A stretch of DNA of 14,346 nt, taken from JACOTK01 sp038256565 (lineage in GTDB: Bacteria > Actinomycetota > Acidimicrobiia > Acidimicrobiales > CADCSY01). Under the pieces are notes generated by a model, which saw only the letters and a program-made list of their open reading frames with translations, was not told the DNA's origin and made no database searches. Both the position numbers and the translations under genes were made by a program. The stretch's first letter is position 1; every line of letters starts with the position of its first letter. Below, piece by piece: positions 5,625 to 12,278 of the stretch. The stretch lies in NCBI GenBank assembly GCA_038256565.1, contig JBBSKG010000070.1, forward strand, positions 1 to 14,346, in the 5' to 3' direction.

Positions 5625-8123
5625 TCAGCTGGCCCTCTTACCTTTTGAGCGATTCTTCAGGTAATGGTCGACGGTTGCCAGGAATTGTGTCACGTCGATG
5701 GGTTTGGTGAGATAGTCGTTCGCACCCATTGCCATCAACCTTTTTGCCTGGCTTTCCGTTGCATCCGCACTGATCATCACCACGGGAACGTCCTTGGTAT
5801 CGGGCTCAGTCAGCAGGTGGTGCAGAACCTCGGCTCCATCCATGTCCGGAAGATGAAGATCCAACAAGATGAGGTCTGGGCGCTGCATCCGTGCCAATTC
5901 GACTCCTTCCATGCCCTCGGTCGCCACCAAGAGCCCGATTTGTGGCCGATGTGCCAATATGCGACGAACCAGGGTCGCATTCGAGGGGTTGTCCTCGATG
6001 TAGAGCACAAGAGCGAGGTTTTTGCCGTTCACAGGGGCCGTCTTATTGATGGGTGGCAATTCGACGAGGGAATGACTCGTTCGGTTCGTCGCTGCCGGGA
6101 GCTCGACCGTAAAGCAGCTCCCCTCCCCTTGATGGCTGGCCACGCTGATTGAGCCTCCCATAGCCTCGACGAGGCTTTTCGTAACGGTCAGGCCCATGCC
6201 GGTTCCCTCGATGGTGGTTCTCTCGGCTCCGAGGCGCTCAAAGGGAACGAACACGTCGTCGATCCGATCCTGTGGGATGCCGATGCCGGTATCGGTCACA
6301 TCAATGCGTACGACCCCGCCCGCAAGTCGGCTGCAGGCGATCGTGATGTCCCCGCCCTCGCAGTTGTACTTGACGGCATTGCCGCAAAGGTTGACGAGTA
6401 TCTGTTTGAGACGACGACGGTCGGCTTGTGCCCAGAGTTCGCGGTGAACTCCAAGGGAGGTACGGATGCGAAGGTTCAGTTCGCCGGAGGCTGGCCTGAT
6501 GAGATCCAAACTTTCACCGATGAGATCGCCAAGTTCAACCGGCTCCAGGGAAAGCGACATCTGGCCAGCTTCTATACGCACGATGTCGAGTACCTCATTG
6601 ATGAGATCGAGAAGGTGTTCGCCTGCCCGGGAGATATGGGAAACATTTTCCGCTTCCTCGGTGCCCAGATTGGACATCTCCATCAGTTGCGAGAAACCGA
6701 GAATGGCATTTAGGGGGGTGCGCAACTCGTGGCTCATACGGGAGAGAAACTCACTCTTTGCCTGACTTGACCGTTCGGCCTCTTTGCGTGCTTCGTCGGC
6801 TGCTTGTTCGGCCAGCTTGCGTTCCGTGATGTCGTCGATCGACCCGGAATAACCCACAACATTGCCATCGGAGTCTTGTAGAGACCGACCGAGAATCTCA
6901 ACCCAGCGAACCTTGTCGTGTATGACGGCCCGAACTTCGGTCCGGCCTACGTCACTCGCACCCGATACTATTTGGGCGATTGCGTCGGTGACTCGTTCGC
7001 GGTCGTCTGGGTGGATGAAATCGACCGCTCTTTTGCCCAGGCCCTCCTCAATCGTGTAGCCGGAAAGTTCCTCCCATGCCTTGTTGAGGAACGACCAATT
7101 TCCATTCTCGTCGATACGGAAGATTACGGATCGAACGTCTTCGACAACGGTTCGATAGCGCTCCTCGGACTCCTGCAGCGAATCCATGAGTCGGCGAACA
7201 AGTGCCGAGGTGAACAGCGAGTTAGATGCCCGGAGCAAGAGGATTGCTTCCTCGGGCCATGTCCGTTCCTCACGAACGGCGTCGAAGCCGGTGAAACCGA
7301 CGAGTCGACCGCCGGCGATCAGGGGAAGGACGAGCAAAGACTGAATGCCCTGCTCGGTGAGCATGTCTCGTTCTTCGGTCGCGTCTTCACCAAGGTCAAC
7401 GACTCGTGGAACGTTGACGGCTTCATTGCATCGCAAGGTTTTCATCCACCAGGCGAGAGCTTCTGTGGGGAGATTTTGAAGATTCTCCTGTTGAGGTTCG
7501 ATGCCTGGAGCGCACCATTCATGCGTATTCGAGATCTCCTTCTCATCCGGAGAGACGGAGAACATGTAACTGCGGTCGGCGCCGATGAAGGTTCCGATCG
7601 TGCCCAAGGCCTCGACGAGCCATCGATCAATTTCCTCGATCGTCACGGTTTCGTAGTGACTCGAAAGATATGTCAGGAGTGCATTCAGCTCGGTTCGGTA
7701 CTGCAGCGTGGCCTCGGTGTGAGCGCGCTCGTGGATGTCTTCCACGTGAACAACGAGTTGGGTTATTAGAGGGTCACCTTGCCATGACGTGGCATGGAGC
7801 TGAACCAAGCGTTGGGAGTTGTCCGCCAACCTGATACACATGCGCTGCGAGTGGCGTGGGCCACTGTTTTCGAGCGCCTCACCAAGCCAGTCGCGATAGC
7901 GATCGAAGTCTTGACCCCAGATCAGGGTCTGCAGATTCATGGCACGGAGCTCATCAACATCGCGATCGCACAGCGCGCCAAGCGCAAGGTTGGCATCAAT
8001 GATGTTTCCGTTCGCATCGATGACGGCAAGTGGAATGGGTATTGGCGTGATGTCGCTCAAGGTGGAGGCGCGGCATTGTTGTTCAATGGTGGGGGAGGTT
8101 GGTGCATCGGGGATCGCTCTCAT
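5625..8123 (-). CDS. Hybrid sensor histidine kinase (PAS-GAF-PAS-HisKA-HATPase-REC)
   Basis: A soluble 832-residue kinase with no membrane segment, so it senses an intracellular signal. Domains in order: PAS about 25-135; GAF about 145-310; PAS about 320-437, ending in the PAC-type motif GSIDDITERK; a short coiled coil; HisKA about 455-525 with acceptor His465 in SHELRTPLNA; HATPase about 565-680 with N box VNLCGNAVKY, G1 DTGIGIP and G2 GTGMGL; and a receiver domain about 705-822 with acidic pair Glu710-Asp711, phosphoacceptor Asp755 (LLDLHLPDMDG) and Lys807 (LTKP). Every catalytic residue is intact. There is no HPt domain, so a separate one would be needed for onward relay. AGGAG lies 6 nt upstream of the ATG on the minus strand. 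It is divergent from another kinase-like gene and convergent with vapC. The ligand is not known. Confidence 0.95.
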   Translation of the reverse strand: MRAIPDAPTSPTIEQQCRASTLSDITPIPIPLAVIDANGNIIDANLALGALCDRDVDELRAMNLQTLIWGQDFDRYRDWLGEALENSGPRHSQRMCIRLADNSQRLVQLHATSWQGDPLITQLVVHVEDIHERAHTEATLQYRTELNALLTYLSSHYETVTIEEIDRWLVEALGTIGTFIGADRSYMFSVSPDEKEISNTHEWCAPGIEPQQENLQNLPTEALAWWMKTLRCNEAVNVPRVVDLGEDATEERDMLTEQGIQSLLVLPLIAGGRLVGFTGFDAVREERTWPEEAILLLRASNSLFTSALVRRLMDSLQESEERYRTVVEDVRSVIFRIDENGNWSFLNKAWEELSGYTIEEGLGKRAVDFIHPDDRERVTDAIAQIVSGASDVGRTEVRAVIHDKVRWVEILGRSLQDSDGNVVGYSGSIDDITERKLAEQAADEARKEAERSSQAKSEFLSRMSHELRTPLNAILGFSQLMEMSNLGTEEAENVSHISRAGEHLLDLINEVLDIVRIEAGQMSLSLEPVELGDLIGESLDLIRPASGELNLRIRTSLGVHRELWAQADRRRLKQILVNLCGNAVKYNCEGGDITIACSRLAGGVVRIDVTDTGIGIPQDRIDDVFVPFERLGAERTTIEGTGMGLTVTKSLVEAMGGSISVASHQGEGSCFTVELPAATNRTSHSLVELPPINKTAPVNGKNLALVLYIEDNPSNATLVRRILAHRPQIGLLVATEGMEGVELARMQRPDLILLDLHLPDMDGAEVLHHLLTEPDTKDVPVVMISADATESQAKRLMAMGANDYLTKPIDVTQFLATVDHYLKNRSKGKRAS

Positions 8124-8194
8124 GGTTTTCTCCTGGGGCGTGAATTGAAGTGTTCGCTCTCCTTTCCTCGGCTGATCCAGGGCGTGGCCTGAGT

Positions 8195-8211
8195 AGAAAT
8201 GACGAATTTCT
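8195..8211. promoter_or_regulatory. Palindrome in the divergent kinase promoter region
   Basis: AGAAAT (8195-8200) and ATTTCT (8206-8211) form a perfect 6-bp inverted repeat around GACGA. It sits in the 196-nt space between the two divergent kinase genes (8124-8319), which must hold both promoters, and so could be an operator. A second pair of arms, TGTCGG (8223-8228) and CCGACA (8255-8260), lies nearby. Neither matches a binding site I recognise, and short palindromes occur by chance. Confidence 0.25.
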
Positions 8212-8308
8212 GGGTGGTTTCTTGTCGGCGACGCTCAATGCGTGAACTCAACGCCCGACAGGAGCGTTCACCTGTGTGCCTGGTGAGAAGCGCGCCTGAG
8301 AGCGATGT

Positions 8309-8312
8309 GGAG
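8309..8312 (+). promoter_or_regulatory. Shine-Dalgarno sequence deciding the start of the second kinase-like gene
   Basis: GGAG lies 7 nt before the ATG at 8320. A further upstream in-frame ATG at 8305 has only a poor GAGAG nearby and overlaps the region of this ribosome site, so 8320 is preferred. The difference is only five residues. Confidence 0.5.
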
Positions 8313-8319
8313 ATTTCAG

Positions 8320-9939
8320 ATGACGATTGAGAACCAGGCAGCTGGTTGCGACCGATCGAACGGCGTCGTTCCGAGCGAGATGATCGGCATGATCGGATAT
8401 GCGGTACGCACCCCGCTTCACGGGGCAGCGGGACTGCTGGAGTTGTTGGCTGACAGTGATCTCGATCATGACCAGAGACGCATGCTTCGACAAGCCCTTA
8501 CGGCACTTGATGACCTGGGTTCGATGGTTGATCGACTTCTCGACCTGGCCCGCGTTGAGGCGGGTCAACTCGAGCTTTATCCGGTCGAGGTTTCGGTGGT
8601 CGACCTGGTTGAGTACGTGGTGGAAAGGACGGATGAAAAGGCCAAGCCCGGAGTGCTGGTTTCCGCGGTATGTCCGCCGTTGATTCCACCGGTTACGGCT
8701 GACTCCTACCGTCTCGGACAAGTGCTCGGCATTCTTGTTAACAACGCCACCGAGGCCACCGTCTCGGGTTCTGTGCAACTCAAGGTAGAGATGGCTGATG
8801 AGGAGGGTGATCCTGTTGGCGAGAAGATGATCGGGCTGCGTTTCAGCGTGACCGACAGCGGCCCCGGCATACCAGCTGAGGATGCGGCGCAACTCCTCGT
8901 CCCGTTCTGGGAACGGGACATGCCAGCACCCTCGTCGGGGATTGGCACCGGCCTGCTGTTGGCTAATCGCCTTGTCGCCCTCATGGGTGGGAAACTTGTC
9001 ATGACCACGATGCCCGGTCAGGGAACTGTCGTTTCATTCACCCTTCTGCTCGATCGTTATGTTGAAGATGTCATTGTCACCGATCCGACTTCGCCTGAGC
9101 CGTTTGTCATGGACTTGGCGTCGCCCGAAGGGGAGATGTGCACGCAAGCCTCTGGCCGTATCCTGGTCATCGAGGACAATGAGGTGAATCGCATTCTGGC
9201 TGAACGCCAGCTCACCAAGTTGGGCTACGAAGTCACCAGCTGTTCGGGTGGCAAGGAAGGGGTGGCACTCGCGGTGAGCGGCGTGTTCGATGCCGTGCTC
9301 ATGGACTACCAGATGCCAGAGGTGGACGGACTGGAGGCGACTCGCCGTATTCGCCAAGCCGAGACACATTCAGGTTCTCACGTTCCCATCATTGCGGTGA
9401 CGGCAAGCGCGACACCGGTTGATCATGACGCCTGCCTTTCTGCGGGAATGGATGACTACCTGGCGAAGCCCGTCGACCTCAACCGGATGAACCGAACGTT
9501 GCAGCGATGGCTGAACCACGATGTCGTGGCGGTCCGACCCGATGAATTGCAGTCACCGGAGATTGCCCCCGGAACGATCGAGCACCTCGTTGCATTGATG
9601 GATGGTGATCGACAGGCGGTTCACCAGTTGTTCGAGTCAGCGTTTGAAGAGCTACCGGTTCGACGCATGCGCATTTTGGCAGCCGCTCGAGGAGGAAACC
9701 CCGCTGATCTGGTGGGAGCCTCCCGAGCATTGGGAGCCTCCTGTAGGTCGTTGGGTGTTTTGGGGTTGGCCGGGGTTTGCCAGGATCTAGAGGACTACGT
9801 CGAACGGGGCGCAGCCGGAGAGATCGATGGTTATCTGGATCGTTTGGCCCTTGCCTGCCGGCAAACCGAATCGTTGTTCTCCACAACCATGCGAACTTTG
9901 CGCGAAGATACGTCACTCAACGTAATTCTTGGACAATAA
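8320..9939 (+). CDS. Sensorless hybrid kinase-like protein lacking both phosphoacceptor histidines (putative pseudokinase)
   Basis: Numbering is from the ATG at 8320 (539 residues; an ATG at 8305 would add five). The order is HisKA (16-85), HATPase (about 125-245), receiver (about 278-398) and HPt (about 417-525), as in the C-terminal part of ArcB/BarA-type kinases, but with no PAS, GAF or membrane sensor. In HisKA the usual SHELRTP reads GYAVRTPLHG, so the acceptor His is Tyr27 and the following Glu is Ala28. In HPt the usual HxLKG helix reads SRALGASCRSLG, so the acceptor His is Arg469 and the Lys is Gly472. The ATP site keeps Asn142, DSGPG (179-183) and GIGTGL. The receiver is intact, with Glu285-Asp286, Asp329 (LMDYQMPEVDG) and Lys383 (LAKP). 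It cannot autophosphorylate in the usual way. It may be phosphorylated at Asp329 by a partner and act as a scaffold or phosphate sink. The canonical kinase encoded divergently is the obvious partner. Confidence 0.9.
   Translation: MTIENQAAGCDRSNGVVPSEMIGMIGYAVRTPLHGAAGLLELLADSDLDHDQRRMLRQALTALDDLGSMVDRLLDLARVEAGQLELYPVEVSVVDLVEYVVERTDEKAKPGVLVSAVCPPLIPPVTADSYRLGQVLGILVNNATEATVSGSVQLKVEMADEEGDPVGEKMIGLRFSVTDSGPGIPAEDAAQLLVPFWERDMPAPSSGIGTGLLLANRLVALMGGKLVMTTMPGQGTVVSFTLLLDRYVEDVIVTDPTSPEPFVMDLASPEGEMCTQASGRILVIEDNEVNRILAERQLTKLGYEVTSCSGGKEGVALAVSGVFDAVLMDYQMPEVDGLEATRRIRQAETHSGSHVPIIAVTASATPVDHDACLSAGMDDYLAKPVDLNRMNRTLQRWLNHDVVAVRPDELQSPEIAPGTIEHLVALMDGDRQAVHQLFESAFEELPVRRMRILAAARGGNPADLVGASRALGASCRSLGVLGLAGVCQDLEDYVERGAAGEIDGYLDRLALACRQTESLFSTTMRTLREDTSLNVILGQ
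9713..9741 (+). repeat. Short in-frame direct repeat in the HPt active-site helix
   Basis: TGGGAGCCTCC occurs at 9713-9723 and again at 9731-9741, an 18-nt period that keeps the frame. It encodes (V/L)-G-A-S twice, around the position where the HPt acceptor histidine would stand (codon 9724-9726, CGA, Arg). It could be a trace of a local duplication, or chance. Confidence 0.6.
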
Positions 9940-10021
9940 ACCTGTTCTTGGGAAGGAAACCTGATGTCTGGGTAGGAATAGTCCACGCACACACGACCGC
10001 ACGTTTGCTTCTGGGAGAATC

Positions 10022-11017
10022 ATGCAAGAAACACGATCTGGTAGCGCAAGTCATCGAGCGCCGCATCCCGACCTCGATGAGGTATACGCACTACTGGCTA
10101 CTCACCCGCGAGTAAATCCTTGGAGCGTTGAGGTCTACCGTGCTCGTTTCGAGCAAACGGCTTCTTGGTTTCCGGCAGAACCCGATTTGGAGATCATTCA
10201 GGTGAACCCGGGTGGGGTGAACGTCGAACGAGTCAGTGCCCCCAATGCGAGAAGCGACTATCACATTGTCTATCTCCACGGCGGCGCCTATGTGGGTGGT
10301 TCGTTACTGACGCATCGAGAATACGCCGGTCGTCTATCCCGAGCTGCTCGGGCGACTGTCTGGAACGTTGGCTATCGCCTCGCACCGGAGCACCCATTTC
10401 CTGCTGCTCCCCAAGACGCACTTGCCGCCTATCGTGGGCTGGTTGAAAGCGGCGCCATCCAACCTGAGCGGACTGTCCTGGCTGGCGACTCTGCGGGAGG
10501 GGGTCTGGTGGTTGCCATCATGTTGGGACTCCGAGATGTCGGAGACCCCCTTCCTGCAGGCGGCGTATGCCTCTCTCCCTGGATGGACCTTGCCTGCACG
10601 GGCGAGTCGCTTATGACCAATGCTGACTATGACGTAACCGTGCGGGCCAAAGGCCTTCAACGCACCGCTGCCCTGTATCTTGCTGGCCATGATCCGACCG
10701 ATCCTTTGGCGTCTCCGCTGTACGGCGATCTTGGGGGTCTGCCCCCTCTGTTGATCCAGGTTGGGACGACCGAGGCGCTCTTTTCCGACGCCGCCCGCTT
10801 TGCCGCCAAAGCCGAAGCAGCCGGCGTGATGGTCCATTTTGAGCCATGGGCTGGAACTATTCATTTCTGGCACGGCTTTGCCACGGTCATCGAAAAGGGC
10901 CGTCTGGCGACGGCGAGAGCGGCTGACTTCATCGAGGCGTGCATCGAAGCAGGTTCTTACGTGCCCCGTCATATTGAGGTTGAGCTCGATCTTCGCGAAA
11001 CCATTCAATCAACCTGA
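10022..11017 (+). CDS. Alpha/beta hydrolase, hormone-sensitive-lipase-type (family IV) esterase
   Basis: A 331-residue cytoplasmic carboxylester hydrolase of normal length for the family and without a signal peptide. HGGAY (86-90) forms the oxyanion hole. GDSAGG (155-160) is the nucleophile elbow with Ser157, and the catalytic His is His281 in AGTIHFWHGF. The acid position usually read as Asp (D-P-L) aligns here with Glu251 in VGTTEALFSD, so Glu may complete the triad. VGYRLAPEHPFPAAPQDALA (116-135) is the usual family stretch. The start is supported by GGGAGA about 6 nt upstream. The gene lies 82 nt after the kinase-like gene on the same strand with no clear terminator between. The natural substrate cannot be read; short-chain acyl esters are typical for the family. 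A link to chemotaxis is not evident. Confidence 0.93.
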   Translation: MQETRSGSASHRAPHPDLDEVYALLATHPRVNPWSVEVYRARFEQTASWFPAEPDLEIIQVNPGGVNVERVSAPNARSDYHIVYLHGGAYVGGSLLTHREYAGRLSRAARATVWNVGYRLAPEHPFPAAPQDALAAYRGLVESGAIQPERTVLAGDSAGGGLVVAIMLGLRDVGDPLPAGGVCLSPWMDLACTGESLMTNADYDVTVRAKGLQRTAALYLAGHDPTDPLASPLYGDLGGLPPLLIQVGTTEALFSDAARFAAKAEAAGVMVHFEPWAGTIHFWHGFATVIEKGRLATARAADFIEACIEAGSYVPRHIEVELDLRETIQST

Positions 11018-11031
11018 GGTTTGGCCGATAG
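11005..11031 (+). promoter_or_regulatory. Candidate sigma-28 (FliA/WhiG-type) promoter before cheB
   Basis: TCAATCAA at 11005-11012 and GCCGATAG at 11024-11031 are separated by 11 nt. The known sigma-28 consensus is TAAAGTTT, 11 nt, GCCGATAA. The -10 matches in 7 of 8 bases, the TAAA core in 3 of 4, and the spacing is exact. The site overlaps the esterase stop codon and lies about 90 nt before the cheB start. It fits the motility regulon that sigma-28 commonly controls, but no sigma-28 gene is in the window. Confidence 0.4.
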
Positions 11032-11111
11032 TTGAGACTACGGCCGTGCACGTGGGCTTTATTTGATGATGGATGCAATCGTTCGGGTCTGATCGGCCCC
11101 AGCAAGGAACG

Positions 11112-11118
11112 TGAGGAG
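11112..11118 (+). promoter_or_regulatory. Shine-Dalgarno sequence deciding the cheB start
   Basis: TGAGGAG lies 4 nt before the ATG at 11123. The frame also contains a GTG at 11111, but the only purine-rich tract before it (AAGGA, 11104-11108) is just 2 nt away. The ATG also places the receiver domain directly at the N-terminus, as in other CheB proteins. Confidence 0.65.
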
Positions 11119-11122
11119 CCAC

Positions 11123-12232
11123 ATGGGCAAGGTGCGAGTTCTGGTCGTTGACGACGCGGTAGTGGTCCGCAAGATCGTCACTGATGTTTTGTCGGCAGAT
11201 CCAGCCATCGAAGTCGTGGGCACCGCTGCTAACGGCAAGATTGCTTTGAGTAAGATTGAGCAACTCAAACCTGATCTCGTGACCCTTGACGTCGAGATGC
11301 CCGAGATGGATGGACTGGAGGCGCTCGCAGCGTTACGCAAGCTGCACCCCAACCTTCCGGTCATCATGTTCAGCACGCTGACCGAACGTGGGGCAGCCAC
11401 CACGATTGACGCCCTCATGCTTGGTGCCAATGACTACGTGACGAAACCTGCCAACGTAGGCAGTGTGACCGCAGCAATGGCTCAGGTTCGTGAACAACTC
11501 ATTCCGAAGGTGAAGGCTCTTTCTGGCATTGCGCCTGTTGTAACCGCACCAATAAGAAGGTTTCCCCCGAGACCTTCAATGGCTGTTGGTGCAAGTCGAA
11601 CCCCATCGCGGGCAGGTCGTGTTGATGTCGTAGCCATTGGCGTGTCGACCGGTGGACCAAATGCTTTGGCAGAAGTGTTTAGAACTCTGCCAGCAAATTT
11701 ACCGGTTCCGGTTATTGTGGTGCAGCACATGCCAGCAAATTTCACCCGCCTTTTGGCAGATCGTCTCGATGGTAGATCGCCTCTGCGTGTTGCCGAGGCC
11801 CGTAATGGACAACTTATGGAAGTAGGCCTTGCATGGGTGGCACCAGGTGACTATCACGCAATGGTGCGTCGTCAAGGTTCAATTGTGCAAGTGGTCACTA
11901 ATCAAGGACCGCCAGAGAACTCCTGTCGTCCATCGGTTGACGTGTTATTTCGTTCGCTTGTAGATGTGTATGGGCCGAATGTTCTTGGAGTGATCATGAC
12001 TGGTATGGGACGTGATGGGCTCGGTGGCTGCGAGCGCATTCGTGCCGCCGGTGGTCAGGTCATCATTCAAGACGAGGCAACGAGTGTCGTGTGGGGCATG
12101 CCCGGAGCCGTTTCTCACGCAGGCCTTGCCGACAAGACATTGCCACTAAATCGTATCTCGGCCGAGATCGTTGCCCGTGTACAGGCCGGTCGAGCAGTTC
12201 AGGGCGTACGACCGGTAGGTGTGCGCGCCTGA
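11123..12232 (+). CDS. cheB: Chemotaxis response regulator protein-glutamate methylesterase CheB
   Basis: CheB removes methyl groups from receptor glutamates, and deamidates glutamines, for adaptation; it is switched on by phosphate from CheA. Numbering is from ATG 11123 (369 residues, family-typical). The receiver domain spans about 4-122 with Asp10-Asp11, phosphoacceptor Asp56 (LVTLDVEMPEMDG), Thr85 region FSTLTERG and Lys108 (VTKP). A Pro/Arg/Ala-rich linker runs from about 135 to 166. The methylesterase domain spans about 167-355 with the triad Ser175 (GVSTGGP), His202 (VQHMP) and Asp298 (MTGMGRDG). All residues are intact. cheR, its usual partner, is not in the window, and cheA/cheW lie about 6.2 kb upstream beyond unrelated genes. 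A sigma-28-like promoter is a candidate control element. The end overlaps an alternative GTG start of the next gene. Confidence 0.96.
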   Translation: MGKVRVLVVDDAVVVRKIVTDVLSADPAIEVVGTAANGKIALSKIEQLKPDLVTLDVEMPEMDGLEALAALRKLHPNLPVIMFSTLTERGAATTIDALMLGANDYVTKPANVGSVTAAMAQVREQLIPKVKALSGIAPVVTAPIRRFPPRPSMAVGASRTPSRAGRVDVVAIGVSTGGPNALAEVFRTLPANLPVPVIVVQHMPANFTRLLADRLDGRSPLRVAEARNGQLMEVGLAWVAPGDYHAMVRRQGSIVQVVTNQGPPENSCRPSVDVLFRSLVDVYGPNVLGVIMTGMGRDGLGGCERIRAAGGQVIIQDEATSVVWGMPGAVSHAGLADKTLPLNRISAEIVARVQAGRAVQGVRPVGVRA

Positions 12233-12241
12233 AGTTTTAAT

Positions 12242-12260
12242 CGGACAAGCCCGGATAAAA
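12242..12260 (+). repeat. CGGACAA-N5-GATAAAA motif, copy 1
   Basis: CGGACAA and GATAAAA are separated by 5 nt, between cheB and the amidohydrolase. The same two heptamers recur 4 nt apart at 13383-13400, just after the amidohydrolase. The GGACA part could serve as a -35 element for the TACATT box at 12267. The copies flank the gene on both sides; their meaning is unknown. Confidence 0.4.
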
Positions 12261-12266
12261 CCCGGC

Positions 12267-12272
12267 TACATT
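12267..12272 (+). promoter_or_regulatory. -10 box of a candidate leaderless promoter for the amidohydrolase
   Basis: TACATT lies 6 nt before the ATG at 12279, the geometry of actinobacterial leaderless genes. A -35-like CGGACA (12242-12247, 4 of 6 matches to TTGACA) stands 19 nt upstream. No ribosome site precedes the ATG. The alternative is translation from the GTG at 12219 by coupling to cheB. Confidence 0.4.
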
Positions 12273-12278
12273 GCGGAT

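Noticed and set aside
6918..7769. Long open frame of 283 codons on the plus strand
   Set aside because: It lies entirely antisense to the GAF/PAS part of the minus-strand kinase, which has clear domains and catalytic motifs. The antisense translation shows no recognisable domain and has no ribosome site.
8248..8892. Open frame of 214 codons on the minus strand
   Set aside because: It is antisense to the HisKA/HATPase part of the second kinase-like gene and its divergent promoter region; no recognisable protein family.
8320..9939. Frameshift or sequencing error as the cause of the missing histidines
   Set aside because: The frame is continuous, the residues around both sites align without gaps, and both acceptor sites are changed independently, with a three-residue change at the HPt. 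A single base error could explain only the Tyr codon, not the HPt.
10334..11008. Open frame of 224 codons on the minus strand
   Set aside because: It is antisense to the esterase, whose catalytic motifs are intact; no ribosome site or known domain.
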